This document shows, in pieces, positions 1 to 9,378 of a stretch of DNA of 64,000 bases (position 1 is its first letter; the number at the start of each line of letters is the position of its first letter). The notes below the pieces were generated by a model. The model was given only the letters and a program-made list of their open reading frames with translations. It searched no databases and had not been told where the DNA came from. This DNA is from Nocardiopsis alba DSM 43377 (GTDB lineage: Bacteria; Actinomycetota; Actinomycetes; Streptosporangiales; Streptosporangiaceae): positions 186,001 to 250,000 of the forward strand of contig NZ_ANAC01000005.1 in assembly GCF_000341225.1 (NCBI RefSeq), given 5' to 3'. A program made the position numbers and the translations under genes.

Positions 1-906
1 CCGAGAAGGCTCCTCGGGCCGCTCCTCCTGCTTCTCCTCCGGTCGCTCCTCGGCGGTGGTGGAACCCTCGCTCTCGGAGGGCCGCTCGGTCTTCTCGTCG
101 GCCGGCCCCCAGGTCCGCATGTCCCGGCGGATCACCTCGACGGTCTCGTCGAGGATGCGACGCAGGTCGTGGGCGGCGGAACCGCCGACCTCACCGGCGC
201 CGCGGACCAGGTCGCGGACCCGGGTGGAGAAGTCGCGCAGGGCGTGCTCGAACTCCGGGTTCCGGCACTCCCGCTCCTTCTCCTCCTCGCCGGCGCCCCG
301 CTCCTCGGACTCCCGGGCCTTCTCCTCCGAGGAGGCGGAGTCCTCACGTTCGGAGGAGGGGCGGCCCCAGGCGGCCCCGAAGACGCCGAAGCCCTGGGCG
401 AACCGCTCCCACTCGCGAGCCCACATGCCCCCGTCGCCGCGAGGCTCGCGTTCGCGTTCCCCCTCGGCGTCGGAGGAGGAACTCCCCCCGGAGCCCCGCT
501 CCTCCTCGGAGCTCTCCCTGCGGGACTCCGAGCTCGCGAACTTCAGTTCGTCGCGCAGGGAACCGATGGTGGCGCGCACGTCCTGCTTGACCGCGCGGGC
601 GATGTCGCGCACGGAGTCGGTGATCTCCCGCTCCAGGTCGTCCAGGTCGCTCTCGCGGGCCCGCAGCTCCTCGCGCCCCTTGTCGGTGAGGCTGTAGACC
701 TTGCGGCCGCCCTCCTCGGTGTGGGTGACCAGCCCCTCCTCCTCCAGTCTCGCGAGCCGGGGGTAGATGGTGCCGGGCGAGGGCGAGTACACGCCCAGGA
801 AGCGGTCGCGCAGCAGACTGATGATCTCGTAGCCGTGGCGCGGGCTCTCGTCGAGCATCTTGAGCAGGTACAGACGGAGTCTGCCGTGGCCGAAGACGGT
901 GCTCAT
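1..906 (-). CDS. PadR family transcriptional regulator (3' end outside window)
   Basis: The N-terminal ~95 residues are a PadR winged helix: RLYLLKMLDESPRHGYEIIS, then a TIYPRLARLEEEGLV recognition region and KVYSLTDKGREEL. After about residue 110 there is an unusually long tail of at least 190 residues, very rich in Glu, Ser and Arg, with a short structured stretch around WAREWERFAQGFGVFG. No stop is reached before the window edge, so the gene is partial. The ATG at 906 follows directly on the TGA of the DUF4097 gene (no intervening base), so the two are probably translationally coupled and co-transcribed. PadR proteins are usually repressors of their own operon; the ligand is not predictable here. 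Confidence 0.88.
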   Translation of the reverse strand, partial: MSTVFGHGRLRLYLLKMLDESPRHGYEIISLLRDRFLGVYSPSPGTIYPRLARLEEEGLVTHTEEGGRKVYSLTDKGREELRARESDLDDLEREITDSVRDIARAVKQDVRATIGSLRDELKFASSESRRESSEEERGSGGSSSSDAEGEREREPRGDGGMWAREWERFAQGFGVFGAAWGRPSSEREDSASSEEKARESEERGAGEEEKERECRNPEFEHALRDFSTRVRDLVRGAGEVGGSAAHDLRRILDETVEVIRRDMRTWGPADEKTERPSESEGSTTAEERPEEKQEERPEEPSR

Positions 907-1758
907 TCAGGCCCCCTCTGGGATCGCGGCCGGAGCCTCGGGGGCGCGTCGCAGCAGCGCGGCCCGACCGGACACGGTGTTGACACTGATGGAGGCGGGG
1001 TCGACGCCCACGCCGACCTTGCCGGTCATGGAGTTGCGGGCCGGGGCGCTGTTGCGCTCCAGACCGAAGTCGCTGTCCAGCGCGCCGGTGACCGAACGCA
1101 GCTCGACGGAGGCCGAGCTCTCGGCGGGCACCCGCAGGGCCACCTCGCCGGAGACGGTGTTCACCCGGACCCGGGACGAGGGCGCCAGGTCGGTGTCGAC
1201 CAGCACCTGCCCGGAGACGGTCTTGGCCCGCAGCTCGGACAGGCGTCCGCCGGCCACGGCGAGCTGTCCGGTGGCGGTGCCGAAGTTCAGTACGCCGGTC
1301 GGGGTGCGCACGGAGGCGTTGCCGTCGGCGGTGTTGAGCTCGGTCTCGCCGGAGACCTCGTCCAGGGTGATCTCGCCGGTCGCCGTCTTGATCCGGGTGC
1401 GGGCGGTCAGCCCGGTCGCCACCACCGGGGCGGTGGCCGTGGTGACCTCGACGGGGCAGTCGCGCGGGACCCGCAGGTTCACGGTGGCCCGTCGGGTGCC
1501 GACGTTGCGGTAACCGGAGAGCTGGAGCGGCTTGAGCCGGTCCAACAGTCCCTGACCGGTGAGGTCCTGGTAATGGATGGTGAGGATGCCGGCCTCCTGG
1601 GTGACCTCCAGGGGCTCTCCGACGATGTCGCCGATCTCGAAGGTGACGGGGTCGTCGGTGGGGATGATGTTGACCTGTCCTCCGACGATCCGCACCTTGA
1701 GGGCGACGATGCCGTCCAAGGTGTGGGTCATCGGACTGTCGATGGTCCAACGTGCCAT
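907..1758 (-). CDS. DUF4097 family beta-strand repeat protein
   Basis: A 283-residue protein built of repeating short beta-strand units: VRIKTATGEITLDEVSGE-like turns recur from about residue 110 to the end, the pattern of the DUF4097 / putative-adhesin right-handed beta-helix family. It has no signal peptide or membrane segment. The start ATG at 1758 was chosen because AAAGGG lies just upstream; an in-frame upstream GTG at 1878 would add 40 unconserved-looking residues. It is the first gene of an operon with the downstream PadR regulator, a pairing common in actinomycetes. Biochemical role unknown. Confidence 0.85.
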   Translation of the reverse strand: MARWTIDSPMTHTLDGIVALKVRIVGGQVNIIPTDDPVTFEIGDIVGEPLEVTQEAGILTIHYQDLTGQGLLDRLKPLQLSGYRNVGTRRATVNLRVPRDCPVEVTTATAPVVATGLTARTRIKTATGEITLDEVSGETELNTADGNASVRTPTGVLNFGTATGQLAVAGGRLSELRAKTVSGQVLVDTDLAPSSRVRVNTVSGEVALRVPAESSASVELRSVTGALDSDFGLERNSAPARNSMTGKVGVGVDPASISVNTVSGRAALLRRAPEAPAAIPEGA

Positions 1759-1790
1759 CGTGAACCCTTTCCACTCGTTCTCGATGACTT

Positions 1791-1838
1791 CACGATATGT
1801 CGCGTCCCCGGCGAACTCAAGATATGTCGCGGATATCA
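1791..1838 (-). promoter_or_regulatory. Direct repeats upstream of the DUF4097-padR operon
   Basis: The 11-mer GATATGTCGCG (plus-strand reading) occurs at 1794-1804 and again at 1821-1831, 27 bp apart, 35-75 bp upstream of the DUF4097 start; the second copy runs into GGATATC. Position and repetition fit an operator or promoter element for the PadR protein encoded in the same operon. Binding is inferred. Confidence 0.45.
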
Positions 1839-1882
1839 GGGTCGGGTCAGGGGTATCCCCGGGGAAGGTCCCGGACACACGC

Positions 1883-1915
1883 GAGGGGCCCGGGTCGTCA
1901 TGACCCGGGCCCCTC
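1883..1915 (-). terminator. Strong hairpin downstream of the DUF6104 gene
   Basis: A perfect 14-bp stem (GAGGGGCCCGGGTC with its complement) encloses a 5-nt loop GTCAT. It lies 32 bp beyond the stop of the leftward small gene and fits a terminator for the kgd-DUF6104 transcript. There is no clear U tract, as is usual in high-GC actinomycetes. Confidence 0.7.
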
Positions 1916-1947
1916 GGACCGTGCGCCGCCGGAGCGGCGCGGCACCA

Positions 1948-2127
1948 CTACTCTTCGTCCTCGTCGTCCAACCTGGCCAACCAGGTGGCCAGGCGCTCGA
2001 CGGGGGTCTCGAACTCGGGGTGGACGTCGGTGAACACCCGCAGCTGCTCGGCGAGCCAGGCGAAGCTGACCTCCTCCTCGCCGCGGCGGTTCTCCAACTC
2101 CTCGATTCCGCGATCGGTGTAGTACAT
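1948..2127 (-). CDS. DUF6104 family small protein
   Basis: A 59-residue acidic protein beginning MYYTDRGIEELENRRGEEEV and ending in an acidic LARLDDEDEE tail. This matches my memory of a small conserved actinobacterial family (DUF6104) of unknown function. The ATG at 2127 was preferred because GAGGGAAGG sits directly upstream; the longer in-frame start at 2169 has no such site. It lies 67 bp downstream of kgd in the same direction, probably on the same transcript, and is followed by a strong hairpin. Confidence 0.75.
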   Translation of the reverse strand: MYYTDRGIEELENRRGEEEVSFAWLAEQLRVFTDVHPEFETPVERLATWLARLDDEDEE

Positions 2128-2194
2128 ACCTTCCCTCACCGCTCGGACCGGACCCGGGACGTCCAGCACCCTGACACGCCCCGGGTCCGCGTGG

Positions 2195-5100
2195 CTACTC
2201 GGCGGGCGGGAAGACCGTGTCCACCAGAGCGCGCTGCTCGGCCTCGTGCCTCTTGGCCGAACCGGCGGCCGGGGCGGAGGAGGCCGGACGCGAGATCCGG
2301 GTGAAGGGACGGTCGAGCTGCTCGGAGAAGACCAGGGCGACGAAGGGCCACGGACCCATGTTCGCCGGCTCCTCCTGGACCCACAGGACCTCGCCCGCGT
2401 TCGGGTAGGCCTTGAGCTGCTCGCGGATCTCCTCGATCGGCAGCGGGTAGAGCCGCTCCGCGCGGATGATCGCCGTGTGCTTGTCGCCGCTCTTGCGACG
2501 GGCGGCGTCCAGGTCGTAGTAGATCTTGCCGGAGCAGATCACCACGCGACGCACCTTCTCGGGGGCGATGGAGTCGTCACCGATCAGCGGGCGGAAGTGG
2601 CCCGAGGTGAAGTCGTCGGCGGCCGAGGTGGCGGCCTTCAGACGCAGCAGCGACTTGGGCGTGAACACCACGAGCGGACGCTCGAACGGCGACTTCGCCT
2701 GCCAGCGCAGCAGGTGGAAGTAGCTCGCCGGGGTGCTCGGCATCGCGACGGTCATGTTCTCCTGCGCGCACGCCTGGAGGAACCGCTCGATGCGGGCGGA
2801 CGAGTGGTCCGGCCCCTGGCCCTCGTAGCCGTGCGGCAGCAGCAGGGTGACGCTGGAGCGCTGGCCCCACTTCTGCTCGCCCGAGCTGATGTACTCGTCG
2901 ATGACGGTCTGGGCGCCGTTGACGAAGTCGCCGAACTGCGCCTCCCACATGACGAGGGCGTCCGGACGGGTCAGCGAGTAGCCGTACTCGAAGCCCAGCG
3001 CCGCGTACTCGCTGAGCAGCGAGTCGTGGACGTGGAACTTCGTGGTGCCCTCGTCGAACTGCTTCAGCGGCGTGTGGACCTCGCCGGTGTCGCGGTCGAC
3101 GAGCGAGGCGTGACGCTGACCGAAGGTGCCGCGACGGCTGTCCTGACCGATCAGACGGACCGGGTGGTCGTCCATCAGCAGGGAGCCGAAGGCCAGCAGT
3201 TCACCGGTGGCCCAGTCGATCGCGTCGTTCTCGACCATCGTGGCGCGACGGGTCAGCTGCGGGGCCAGGCGCGGGTGCGCGGTGAAGCCCTCGGGCAGGG
3301 AGACCTGGGTGTCGATGACACGCTTGACGGTCTCGGTGCTGATCGCCGTCTCGACCTTGGAGTGGTCCAGGCGGGCCTCGGTGAACACCTCGGGCTTGAC
3401 CACGGAACCCGGCTCGATCGGCCTCTTCTCGACCTCGCGGGTCTCGGTGAAGGCGCGCTCGAGCTCGCTGTGGTAGTCGCGCAGGGCCTGCTCGGCCTCC
3501 TCCACCGTGATGTCGCCGCGGCCGATGAGGGCCTCGGTGAACAGCTTGCGGGTGGAGCGCTTGGCGTCGATGACGTCGTACATGAGCGGCTGGGTGAACG
3601 CGGGGTTGTCGCCCTCGTTGTGCCCACGACGCCGGTAGCAGACCAGGTCGATCACGACGTCCTTGTTGAACGCCTGACGGTAGGCGAAGGCCAGGTGCGC
3701 GACCCGGACCACGGCCTCGGGGTCGTCCCCGTTGACGTGGAAGATCGGCGCCTGGACCATCCGCGCGACGTCGGTGGCGTACACGCTGGAACGGCTGTCG
3801 GTCGGCGAGGTGGTGAAGCCCACCTGGTTGTTCACGATGACGTGCACCGTGCCGCCGGTCCGGTAGCCGCGCAGCTGGGACAGGTTCAGGGTCTCGGCGA
3901 CCACGCCCTGTCCGGCGAACGCCGCGTCACCGTGGATGAGGATGGGCAGCACGGTGAAGCCGTGCGGGCCCTTGTCCAGCACGTCCTGCTTGGCGCGGAC
4001 GATGCCCTCGGCGACCGGGTCGACCGTCTCCAGGTGGGAGGGGTTCGCGGCCAGCGAGATCTGGATCTTGTCGCCGTCCGGGGTCTCGAAGACGCCCTCG
4101 GTGCCCAGGTGGTACTTGACGTCGCCGGAGCCGTGGGCGCTACGCGGGTCGAGGTTGCCCTCGAACTCACCGAAGATCTGCCCGTACGACTTGCCACAGA
4201 TGTTGGCGAGCACGTTCAGGCGACCGCGGTGGGCCATACCGATGACGGCCTCGTCCAGCTCGGCCTTGGCGGCCTTGGAGATCACGCCGTCCAGCAGCGG
4301 GATGAGGGACTCGCCGCCTTCGAGCGAGAAGCGCTTCTGACCGACGTACTTGGTCTGGAGGAAGGTCTCGAAGGCCTCGGCGCTGTTGAGCCGGTGCAGG
4401 ATGTGGAGCTGCTCGTCGCGGTCGAGCTTCTCGTGCTCACGCTCGACGTGCGACTGGATCCACTCCCGCTCCTCCGGGCTCTGGATGTGCATGTACTCGA
4501 TACCCACCGTGCGGCAGTAGGTGTCGCGCAGCACGCCCAGGATGTCGCGCAGCTTCATGACCTGCTTGCCGCCGAAGCCCCCGGTCGGGAACTCGCGGTC
4601 CAGGTCCCAGAGGGTCAGGCCGTGCTCCAGCACGTCCAGGTCCGGGTGCTTGCGCTGCTCGTGGTCGAGCGGGTTGGTGTCGGCCATGAGGTGGCCGCGC
4701 ACGCGGTAGGCGTGGATCAGCTCCTGGACCCGGGTGGTCTTGTCGAGCTGGGTGGCCTTGTTGACCTTGATGTCCTGGACCCAGCGGACCGGCTCGTAGG
4801 GGATCCGCAACGAGTTGAAGATCTCGTCGTAGAAGCCGTCCTCGCCCAGCAGGAGCTGGTGGATCCGACGCAGGAACTCGCCCGACTGGGCGCCCTGGAT
4901 GATCCGGTGGTCGTAGGTCGAGGTCAGGGTCATGACCTTGCTGATGCCCAGGTCGCTCAGGGTGTCCTGAGAGGCGCCCTGGAACTCGGCCGGGTACTCC
5001 ATGGCCCCGACGCCGAGGATGGTGCCCTGGCCGGGCATCAGGCGCGGCACGGAGTGCACGGTGCCGATGCCGCCCGGGTTGGTCAGGCTGATCGTGGTGC

Positions 5101-5821
5101 CCTGGAAGTCCGTCACGCCCAGCTTGTTGTTGCGGGCCTTGCGGACCAGGTCCTCGTAGCCGCTCCAGAACTCGTTGAAGTCCATCTCGTCGGACTTCTT
5201 GATGGAGGGCACGACCAGCTGACGGGAGCCGTCGGGCTTGGGGAGGTCGATCGCCAGACCGAAGTTCACGTGTTCGGGCTTGGCGACGCCGGGCTTGCCG
5301 TCGACCTCCACGTAGGCGTGGTTCATCTCGGGCAGGGCCTTGAGGGCCTTGACCATGGCGTAGCCGATGAGGTGGGTGAAGGAGACCTTCCCACCGCGGC
5401 TGCGCCGGAGATGGTTGTTGATGACGATGCGGTTGTCGAACAGCAGCTTGACCGGCACCGCGCGCACGCTCGTCGCGGTGGGCATGGTCAGGCTCGACTC
5501 CATGTTGGTCGCGGTACGGGCGGGTGCGCCACGCAGCCGCTCCTCCTTGACCTGGAGTGCATCGTCGGTGCTCTTGGGTGCTGGGGCCGTGGTGGCCTTC
5601 TTCTTGGGCGCGGGGGTCGGGGCCTTCTCGGTCTGCGCCTTAGCGGCCGCAGTGCCTCCACCCTTCCCGCCGGCCGTATCCGCGGGCTTGTAGTCCGCGA
5701 AGAAGTTCCACCAAGCCTTGTCAACCGAATTCGGGTCGGTGAGGTACTTCTGGTAAAGCTCCTCGACCAGCCACTCGTTCGGGCCGAAATCTGTCAGGGG
5801 TTGAGACGCCTCAGACGACAC
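2195..5821 (-). CDS. kgd: Multifunctional 2-oxoglutarate metabolism enzyme (2-oxoglutarate decarboxylase / dehydrogenase E1-E2)
   Basis: A protein of about 1208 residues with the mycobacterial Kgd (SucA) architecture. The N-terminal segment has [16 protein letters not shown], typical of OGDH E1. It is followed by an Ala/Pro/Lys linker, then an E2-type succinyltransferase core ending near [15 protein letters not shown], whose His-Asp region is characteristic of acyltransferases. The remainder is the thiamine-diphosphate E1 region, with [15 protein letters not shown], a GDAAFAGQG cofactor segment and NNQVGFTT. It decarboxylates 2-oxoglutarate in the TCA cycle. The GTG at 5821 fits the start of family similarity; an ATG at 5980 would add 53 unrelated residues. 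The SD is weak, so the exact start is uncertain. In mycobacteria the FHA protein GarA inhibits this enzyme; whether that holds here is inference. Confidence 0.93.
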   Translation of the reverse strand: MSSEASQPLTDFGPNEWLVEELYQKYLTDPNSVDKAWWNFFADYKPADTAGGKGGGTAAAKAQTEKAPTPAPKKKATTAPAPKSTDDALQVKEERLRGAPARTATNMESSLTMPTATSVRAVPVKLLFDNRIVINNHLRRSRGGKVSFTHLIGYAMVKALKALPEMNHAYVEVDGKPGVAKPEHVNFGLAIDLPKPDGSRQLVVPSIKKSDEMDFNEFWSGYEDLVRKARNNKLGVTDFQGTTISLTNPGGIGTVHSVPRLMPGQGTILGVGAMEYPAEFQGASQDTLSDLGISKVMTLTSTYDHRIIQGAQSGEFLRRIHQLLLGEDGFYDEIFNSLRIPYEPVRWVQDIKVNKATQLDKTTRVQELIHAYRVRGHLMADTNPLDHEQRKHPDLDVLEHGLTLWDLDREFPTGGFGGKQVMKLRDILGVLRDTYCRTVGIEYMHIQSPEEREWIQSHVEREHEKLDRDEQLHILHRLNSAEAFETFLQTKYVGQKRFSLEGGESLIPLLDGVISKAAKAELDEAVIGMAHRGRLNVLANICGKSYGQIFGEFEGNLDPRSAHGSGDVKYHLGTEGVFETPDGDKIQISLAANPSHLETVDPVAEGIVRAKQDVLDKGPHGFTVLPILIHGDAAFAGQGVVAETLNLSQLRGYRTGGTVHVIVNNQVGFTTSPTDSRSSVYATDVARMVQAPIFHVNGDDPEAVVRVAHLAFAYRQAFNKDVVIDLVCYRRRGHNEGDNPAFTQPLMYDVIDAKRSTRKLFTEALIGRGDITVEEAEQALRDYHSELERAFTETREVEKRPIEPGSVVKPEVFTEARLDHSKVETAISTETVKRVIDTQVSLPEGFTAHPRLAPQLTRRATMVENDAIDWATGELLAFGSLLMDDHPVRLIGQDSRRGTFGQRHASLVDRDTGEVHTPLKQFDEGTTKFHVHDSLLSEYAALGFEYGYSLTRPDALVMWEAQFGDFVNGAQTVIDEYISSGEQKWGQRSSVTLLLPHGYEGQGPDHSSARIERFLQACAQENMTVAMPSTPASYFHLLRWQAKSPFERPLVVFTPKSLLRLKAATSAADDFTSGHFRPLIGDDSIAPEKVRRVVICSGKIYYDLDAARRKSGDKHTAIIRAERLYPLPIEEIREQLKAYPNAGEVLWVQEEPANMGPWPFVALVFSEQLDRPFTRISRPASSAPAAGSAKRHEAEQRALVDTVFPPAE

Positions 5822-6381
5822 GGCGGAGATCGCCCACTTCCGCAGCTCGCTTGTGAATGTTAAGGAAAGACGGGTGGCTGTCGGCAAGGCGGGCTCTGAA
5901 CAAGCATGAAAGCGCTCCCCGTCGGGGGAGTGTCTGACCTGGCCGGCACTCGTCGGGTACCAGGCTACTTGTAACGGCATCCTTCGGGGGAACGCGAGGG
6001 TTGTTGAAACTGGGAGATACCTAACAATCTTTCACACGAGTCTTCTCGCTACGTGCCGGTCACTTTGCGTTGCGTGGTGACGGAGGCTCATTTCCTCCTG
6101 TTTGTCGGGTTTTTTCGTGAGCGGGGCTGTGACGGCTTCCGGTGCGCTGGGTCACACCTTTCCCGGTGAGTGATTCGCGTCCCTTCCCGGATGACCGAAG
6201 CCGGCCGTACCCGGAACGGAGGGCGACCGACGGCGAATCGGGTCCGCGCGGCGGTGAAACGCCGGTGAACGACGCCGAGGATGTGCGGATCTGTGCCGTC
6301 TTCCCCGTTCCTCCCCATCGGATTCCGGCCCCGCCTACGATGCGCCTACGAACAGCCGGATCACACGGGCGGGGGAGACCC
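5822..6381. other. Divergent intergenic region kgd / BlaI-type regulator
   Basis: This 560-bp stretch holds the upstream regions of both divergent genes. The part at 5980-6130 is AT-richer than its surroundings. Near the rightward gene, GCCTACGA occurs at 6333-6340 and 6344-6351, exactly one helical turn apart. TACGAT within this pair resembles a -10 box. I see no convincing gene: frames here lack coding character. Confidence 0.4.
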
Positions 6382-6780
6382 ATGAGGGGGCTGGGAGAAC
6401 TGGAGGCGGCCATCATGACCGCGCTGTGGCGCGCGGACGGGCCGCTCCAGGTCCGAGGGATCCTGGAGACCATGGTCTACGACCGGGAACTCGCCTACAC
6501 GACGGTCATGACGGTCACCGGCATCCTGCACCGGAAGGGGCTGCTGGAACGGGAGAAGGTCGGGAGGGCCTGGGCCTACCGGGCCCGGGAGACCCACGCC
6601 GAGTACACCGCCCGCGTGATGGGCGAGGTGCTGGAGAGCGGCCCCGACCCCGGGAGCACCCTGCGCTGCTTCGTCGAGCGCTTCGGCGACGAGGACGTGG
6701 CCCGACTGCACCACCTCCTCCACCAGGTCGGCGACCGGCGCGAGCGATACCGCTCCCAGGACTCAGCGACGACGCAGTGA
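6382..6780 (+). CDS. BlaI/MecI/CopY family transcriptional regulator
   Basis: A 132-residue winged-helix protein: GELEAAIMTALW opens the domain, followed by TTVMTVTGILHRKGLLEREK, the recognition helix and wing of Penicillinase_R repressors, and YRARETHAEYTARVM. Start ATG 6382 is preceded by GGGGGAGA. Homologues repress beta-lactamase or copper genes and are usually released by a BlaR1/M56-type membrane protease. No such protease is next door: the neighbour is a convergent MFS gene, whose 3' end overlaps this one by 18 bp. Its target is therefore unclear; autoregulation through the tandem GCCTACGA repeats is possible. Confidence 0.88.
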   Translation: MRGLGELEAAIMTALWRADGPLQVRGILETMVYDRELAYTTVMTVTGILHRKGLLEREKVGRAWAYRARETHAEYTARVMGEVLESGPDPGSTLRCFVERFGDEDVARLHHLLHQVGDRRERYRSQDSATTQ

Positions 6781-7992
6781 GCGCACGCTCGGAGCGCACA
6801 GGGCCGCCAGCGTCGCGATGATCGTCAGCGAGGCCACCAGCAGCAGGGACCGGTCGACCCCGATCGCCTCGGCCGTCGGACCGATCGCGATCTGCCCCAC
6901 CGGCATCGCCACGAACGAGCCCAGGGCGTCATAGGAGTAGACCCGTGAGAGCCGTTCGGTGGGGACGTTCTCCTGGAGCGAGACCTCCCAGGCCACACTG
7001 AACTGCTCCACCGCCATTCCGCCCACGAACATCGCGGCGAACAGCAACGGCACCATCGGCGACGGGCCCGCCAGGACGAAGAACGGCAACGTCTGGAGCA
7101 GGACCAGGGCCGTGCCGTAGAACAGCGCGCGACGCGGTTGCCAGCGGGCCGCCAGGACGCCGCCGACCAGCAGACCCACGCTGTTGGCCGCCATCAGTAG
7201 CCCCCAGGTGGTCCGCCCGAACGTCGCGTCGGCGATCCCCGGCCCCAGCACCCCGGTGGCCGCGGACCAGCCGGCGTTGACCACCATGAACTGCAACACG
7301 ATGATCCAGACCCAGGGGCGGGCGACGAACTCCCGCCAGCCCTCCACCAGGTCGCGTAGGACGTTCCGGCCACCGTCGGTCGCCCCGGTCGAGGGGACCC
7401 GCAGGAGGGAGAAGGCCACCCCCGCCGCGGCGAACATCAGGGCGTCCACGCCGATCGCCCAACCCGGCCCCCACAACCCCACGGCCACGCCGCCGGCCGA
7501 CATCCCGGCGAACATCCCGAGCTGCTTGGCGATCCCCACCGAGGCGTTGGCCTGCCTCAGCAGAGCGCGCGGAACGGTCTGGGGGGTCAGGGCCGCGGAG
7601 GCGGGCAGGTTGGCGGCGGCCGCGGCCCCGTTCACCACGCTCAGCGCGATCATGAGCGGCAGCGAGGCCGTCCCGGTGAGCAGTGTCAGCGCCAGGGTCC
7701 CCTGGGAGAGCGCCGCGAGCGCGCACCCGCCGACGAGCACCATCGAGCGCGGCAGCCGGTCCGCGATCACCCCGCCGAGCAGGAGGAGCGCCACGTTCGC
7801 GATGGATCGGGCACCCACCACCAGGCCGACCTGGGTCAGGGAACCCGTCACGTCCAGGACGGCGAAGGCGAGCGCGACCGTGGCCATGCCGTTGCCGAAC
7901 ATCATCAGGACCCGGCCCGACGCCAGGGCCCGGAAGTTCCCGTAACGCAACGGGGCGAGGATGCCCCCGCCCGTGTCGGCGCTCGCGTCCAT
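6763..7992 (-). CDS. MFS transporter (EntS/MFS_3-like exporter)
   Basis: A 409-residue hydrophobic protein with about 10-12 membrane segments, beginning with LRYGNFRALASGRVLMMFGN, the opening typical of MFS_3 (transmembrane secretion effector) proteins. A GVIADRLPRS-type loop between helices 2 and 3 is the MFS signature A motif. Such proteins export siderophores or drugs by proton antiport; no substrate can be read here. The ATG at 7992 has GAGGAGGGG upstream. Its 3' end overlaps the convergent BlaI-type gene by 18 bp. A longer frame from 8184 exists but its extra 64 residues are Arg/Pro rich and non-hydrophobic. Confidence 0.87.
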   Translation of the reverse strand: MDASADTGGGILAPLRYGNFRALASGRVLMMFGNGMATVALAFAVLDVTGSLTQVGLVVGARSIANVALLLLGGVIADRLPRSMVLVGGCALAALSQGTLALTLLTGTASLPLMIALSVVNGAAAAANLPASAALTPQTVPRALLRQANASVGIAKQLGMFAGMSAGGVAVGLWGPGWAIGVDALMFAAAGVAFSLLRVPSTGATDGGRNVLRDLVEGWREFVARPWVWIIVLQFMVVNAGWSAATGVLGPGIADATFGRTTWGLLMAANSVGLLVGGVLAARWQPRRALFYGTALVLLQTLPFFVLAGPSPMVPLLFAAMFVGGMAVEQFSVAWEVSLQENVPTERLSRVYSYDALGSFVAMPVGQIAIGPTAEAIGVDRSLLLVASLTIIATLAALCAPSVRSLRRR

Positions 7993-8075
7993 GCCCCTCC
8001 TCGTCCTCACGGGGCCGGCCCCCGATCGGGCATGTTCGTGGACGTCGGACGGTCGACGCAACGGGTTTTCCCGGG

Positions 8076-9161
8076 TCAGTCCAGGATCCAGCCGCGCCCT
8101 TCGGCCGCCAGCTTCTCCACCAGGGTGGCGCTGTCGTGCTCCTTGGCGAACAGGTGCTCGGGGCGGGTGATCGGGACGATCCACAGCCAGCGGACCGGGT
8201 CGCCCTGGAAGGTCAGCCCGGAGGTGTCCGGCGGGACCAGGGCGGGGTCGGTGATCAGGGGGCTCGGATCCTCCAGCAACAGGACCGCGCCCGCGTCACG
8301 GCGCATCGCCCGATCCTCCGGGTTGTCCAACCACTTGACCGTGTGGCCGGTGCCGAACCAGGTGACCGCGCGCCAGGGGAAGGCCCCGATCCACCGGAAG
8401 ATCCGCGCCGCGTGGTGCGCGGGCAGCGTCGTGGCCAGGGCCAGCTCCACCCGGGCGTGCCCCGAGGTATCGGCCATGTAGCGGTCCAGGGTGGGCATCC
8501 GCTGCCCGCACATGCCCACGGTGGACAGGACCGTGTAGGGCCGTTCCTCGGTGGGCGGCCGCTCCGAGACCCGCAACAGCGGCGGGTGCCCGTCGGAGAC
8601 GTCCCAGTAATGCCCGGCCTCGCCCACCCGGCGGTTCAGATGACCGAGGACCGTCCGCTGCACACCGCGCCAGGCGCCCGAGGCCCGTCGCCAGTCCCAA
8701 TAGGCCTCCGCGTGCACGACCCGCGGCCACAGCCGGCGTTTCACCGAGTCCAGCTCCCAGGCGTAGGGGCTGCGTCCGATGGCCTCGCGCGCGTAACCGG
8801 GCAGACCGCTGTCGGCCTCCGCCCAGCCGGGGATCACGGCGAGCAGCCCCTCCTCGTCCAGCAGGGCGACCCCGTCGCCCTCCTCGAACCACACCGCGCG
8901 CAGGGTGGCCGGATCGAACCGGGGGCGTCCCTGCGGATGCTTGGTATAGGCCTCGGGCATGAGCGGGGCCCGACCCCGATAGAGGTCGTCGGGGTCGCTC
9001 TCTGCGGGCGCGCTCTCGTGGTTGGCCAGCCACACCGGGACGCGGATGCGCTCTCTGGCGTCCAACAGGTAGGCGGCGGTCGTGTGGGAGTCGCATTCGA
9101 CGACGACGCGACGGCTCTGGTAGGGGCTGATCTCGTCGAGCAGGACGTCGATCTCGGTCAC
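8076..9161 (-). CDS. Suppressor-of-fused (SUFU) domain protein
   Basis: A 361-residue soluble protein. The C-terminal half (about residues 190-361) carries SUFU-family features: YTVLSTVGMCGQRMPTLD, ARVELALATTLPA, and near the end VRWLWIVPITRPEHLFA. The N-terminal ~180 residues start TEIDVLLDEISPYQSRRVVV and have no family I recognise, but resemble a region about expressing residues as ratios of light-chain repeats in no known fold. Bacterial SUFU proteins are mostly uncharacterised; some act as immunity proteins to polymorphic toxins, but no toxin gene lies alongside. GTG 9161 is preceded by GGGAGGG and was chosen over longer frames. Confidence 0.7.
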   Translation of the reverse strand: MTEIDVLLDEISPYQSRRVVVECDSHTTAAYLLDARERIRVPVWLANHESAPAESDPDDLYRGRAPLMPEAYTKHPQGRPRFDPATLRAVWFEEGDGVALLDEEGLLAVIPGWAEADSGLPGYAREAIGRSPYAWELDSVKRRLWPRVVHAEAYWDWRRASGAWRGVQRTVLGHLNRRVGEAGHYWDVSDGHPPLLRVSERPPTEERPYTVLSTVGMCGQRMPTLDRYMADTSGHARVELALATTLPAHHAARIFRWIGAFPWRAVTWFGTGHTVKWLDNPEDRAMRRDAGAVLLLEDPSPLITDPALVPPDTSGLTFQGDPVRWLWIVPITRPEHLFAKEHDSATLVEKLAAEGRGWILD

Positions 9162-9378
9162 CGGCCCTCCCGCGTGCCGCCGTCTCGGTGTCGTCTTGTC
9201 GTCGTGGTGGCCGGGGGCGGGGACCCGTCCGGGCCGTCCACACTGCGCGTAGAATCGACGGTAGTGCCCTGAGAGGCGGAGCAGCACCGCGGACGCGTAT
9301 AGGTCGTATAACGACCCGCGTCGCCCCTTACCTTCCGCGCCGGGCGCAGTCCACCGACTCCATTCGTTACGGATACTT

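Noticed and set aside
2246-5863. A 1205-codon open frame on the plus strand opposite kgd
   Set aside because: The frame is a high-GC antisense shadow: it reads low-complexity Val/Leu/Gly/Asp/Arg sequence with no domain, while the opposite strand encodes a clear Kgd.
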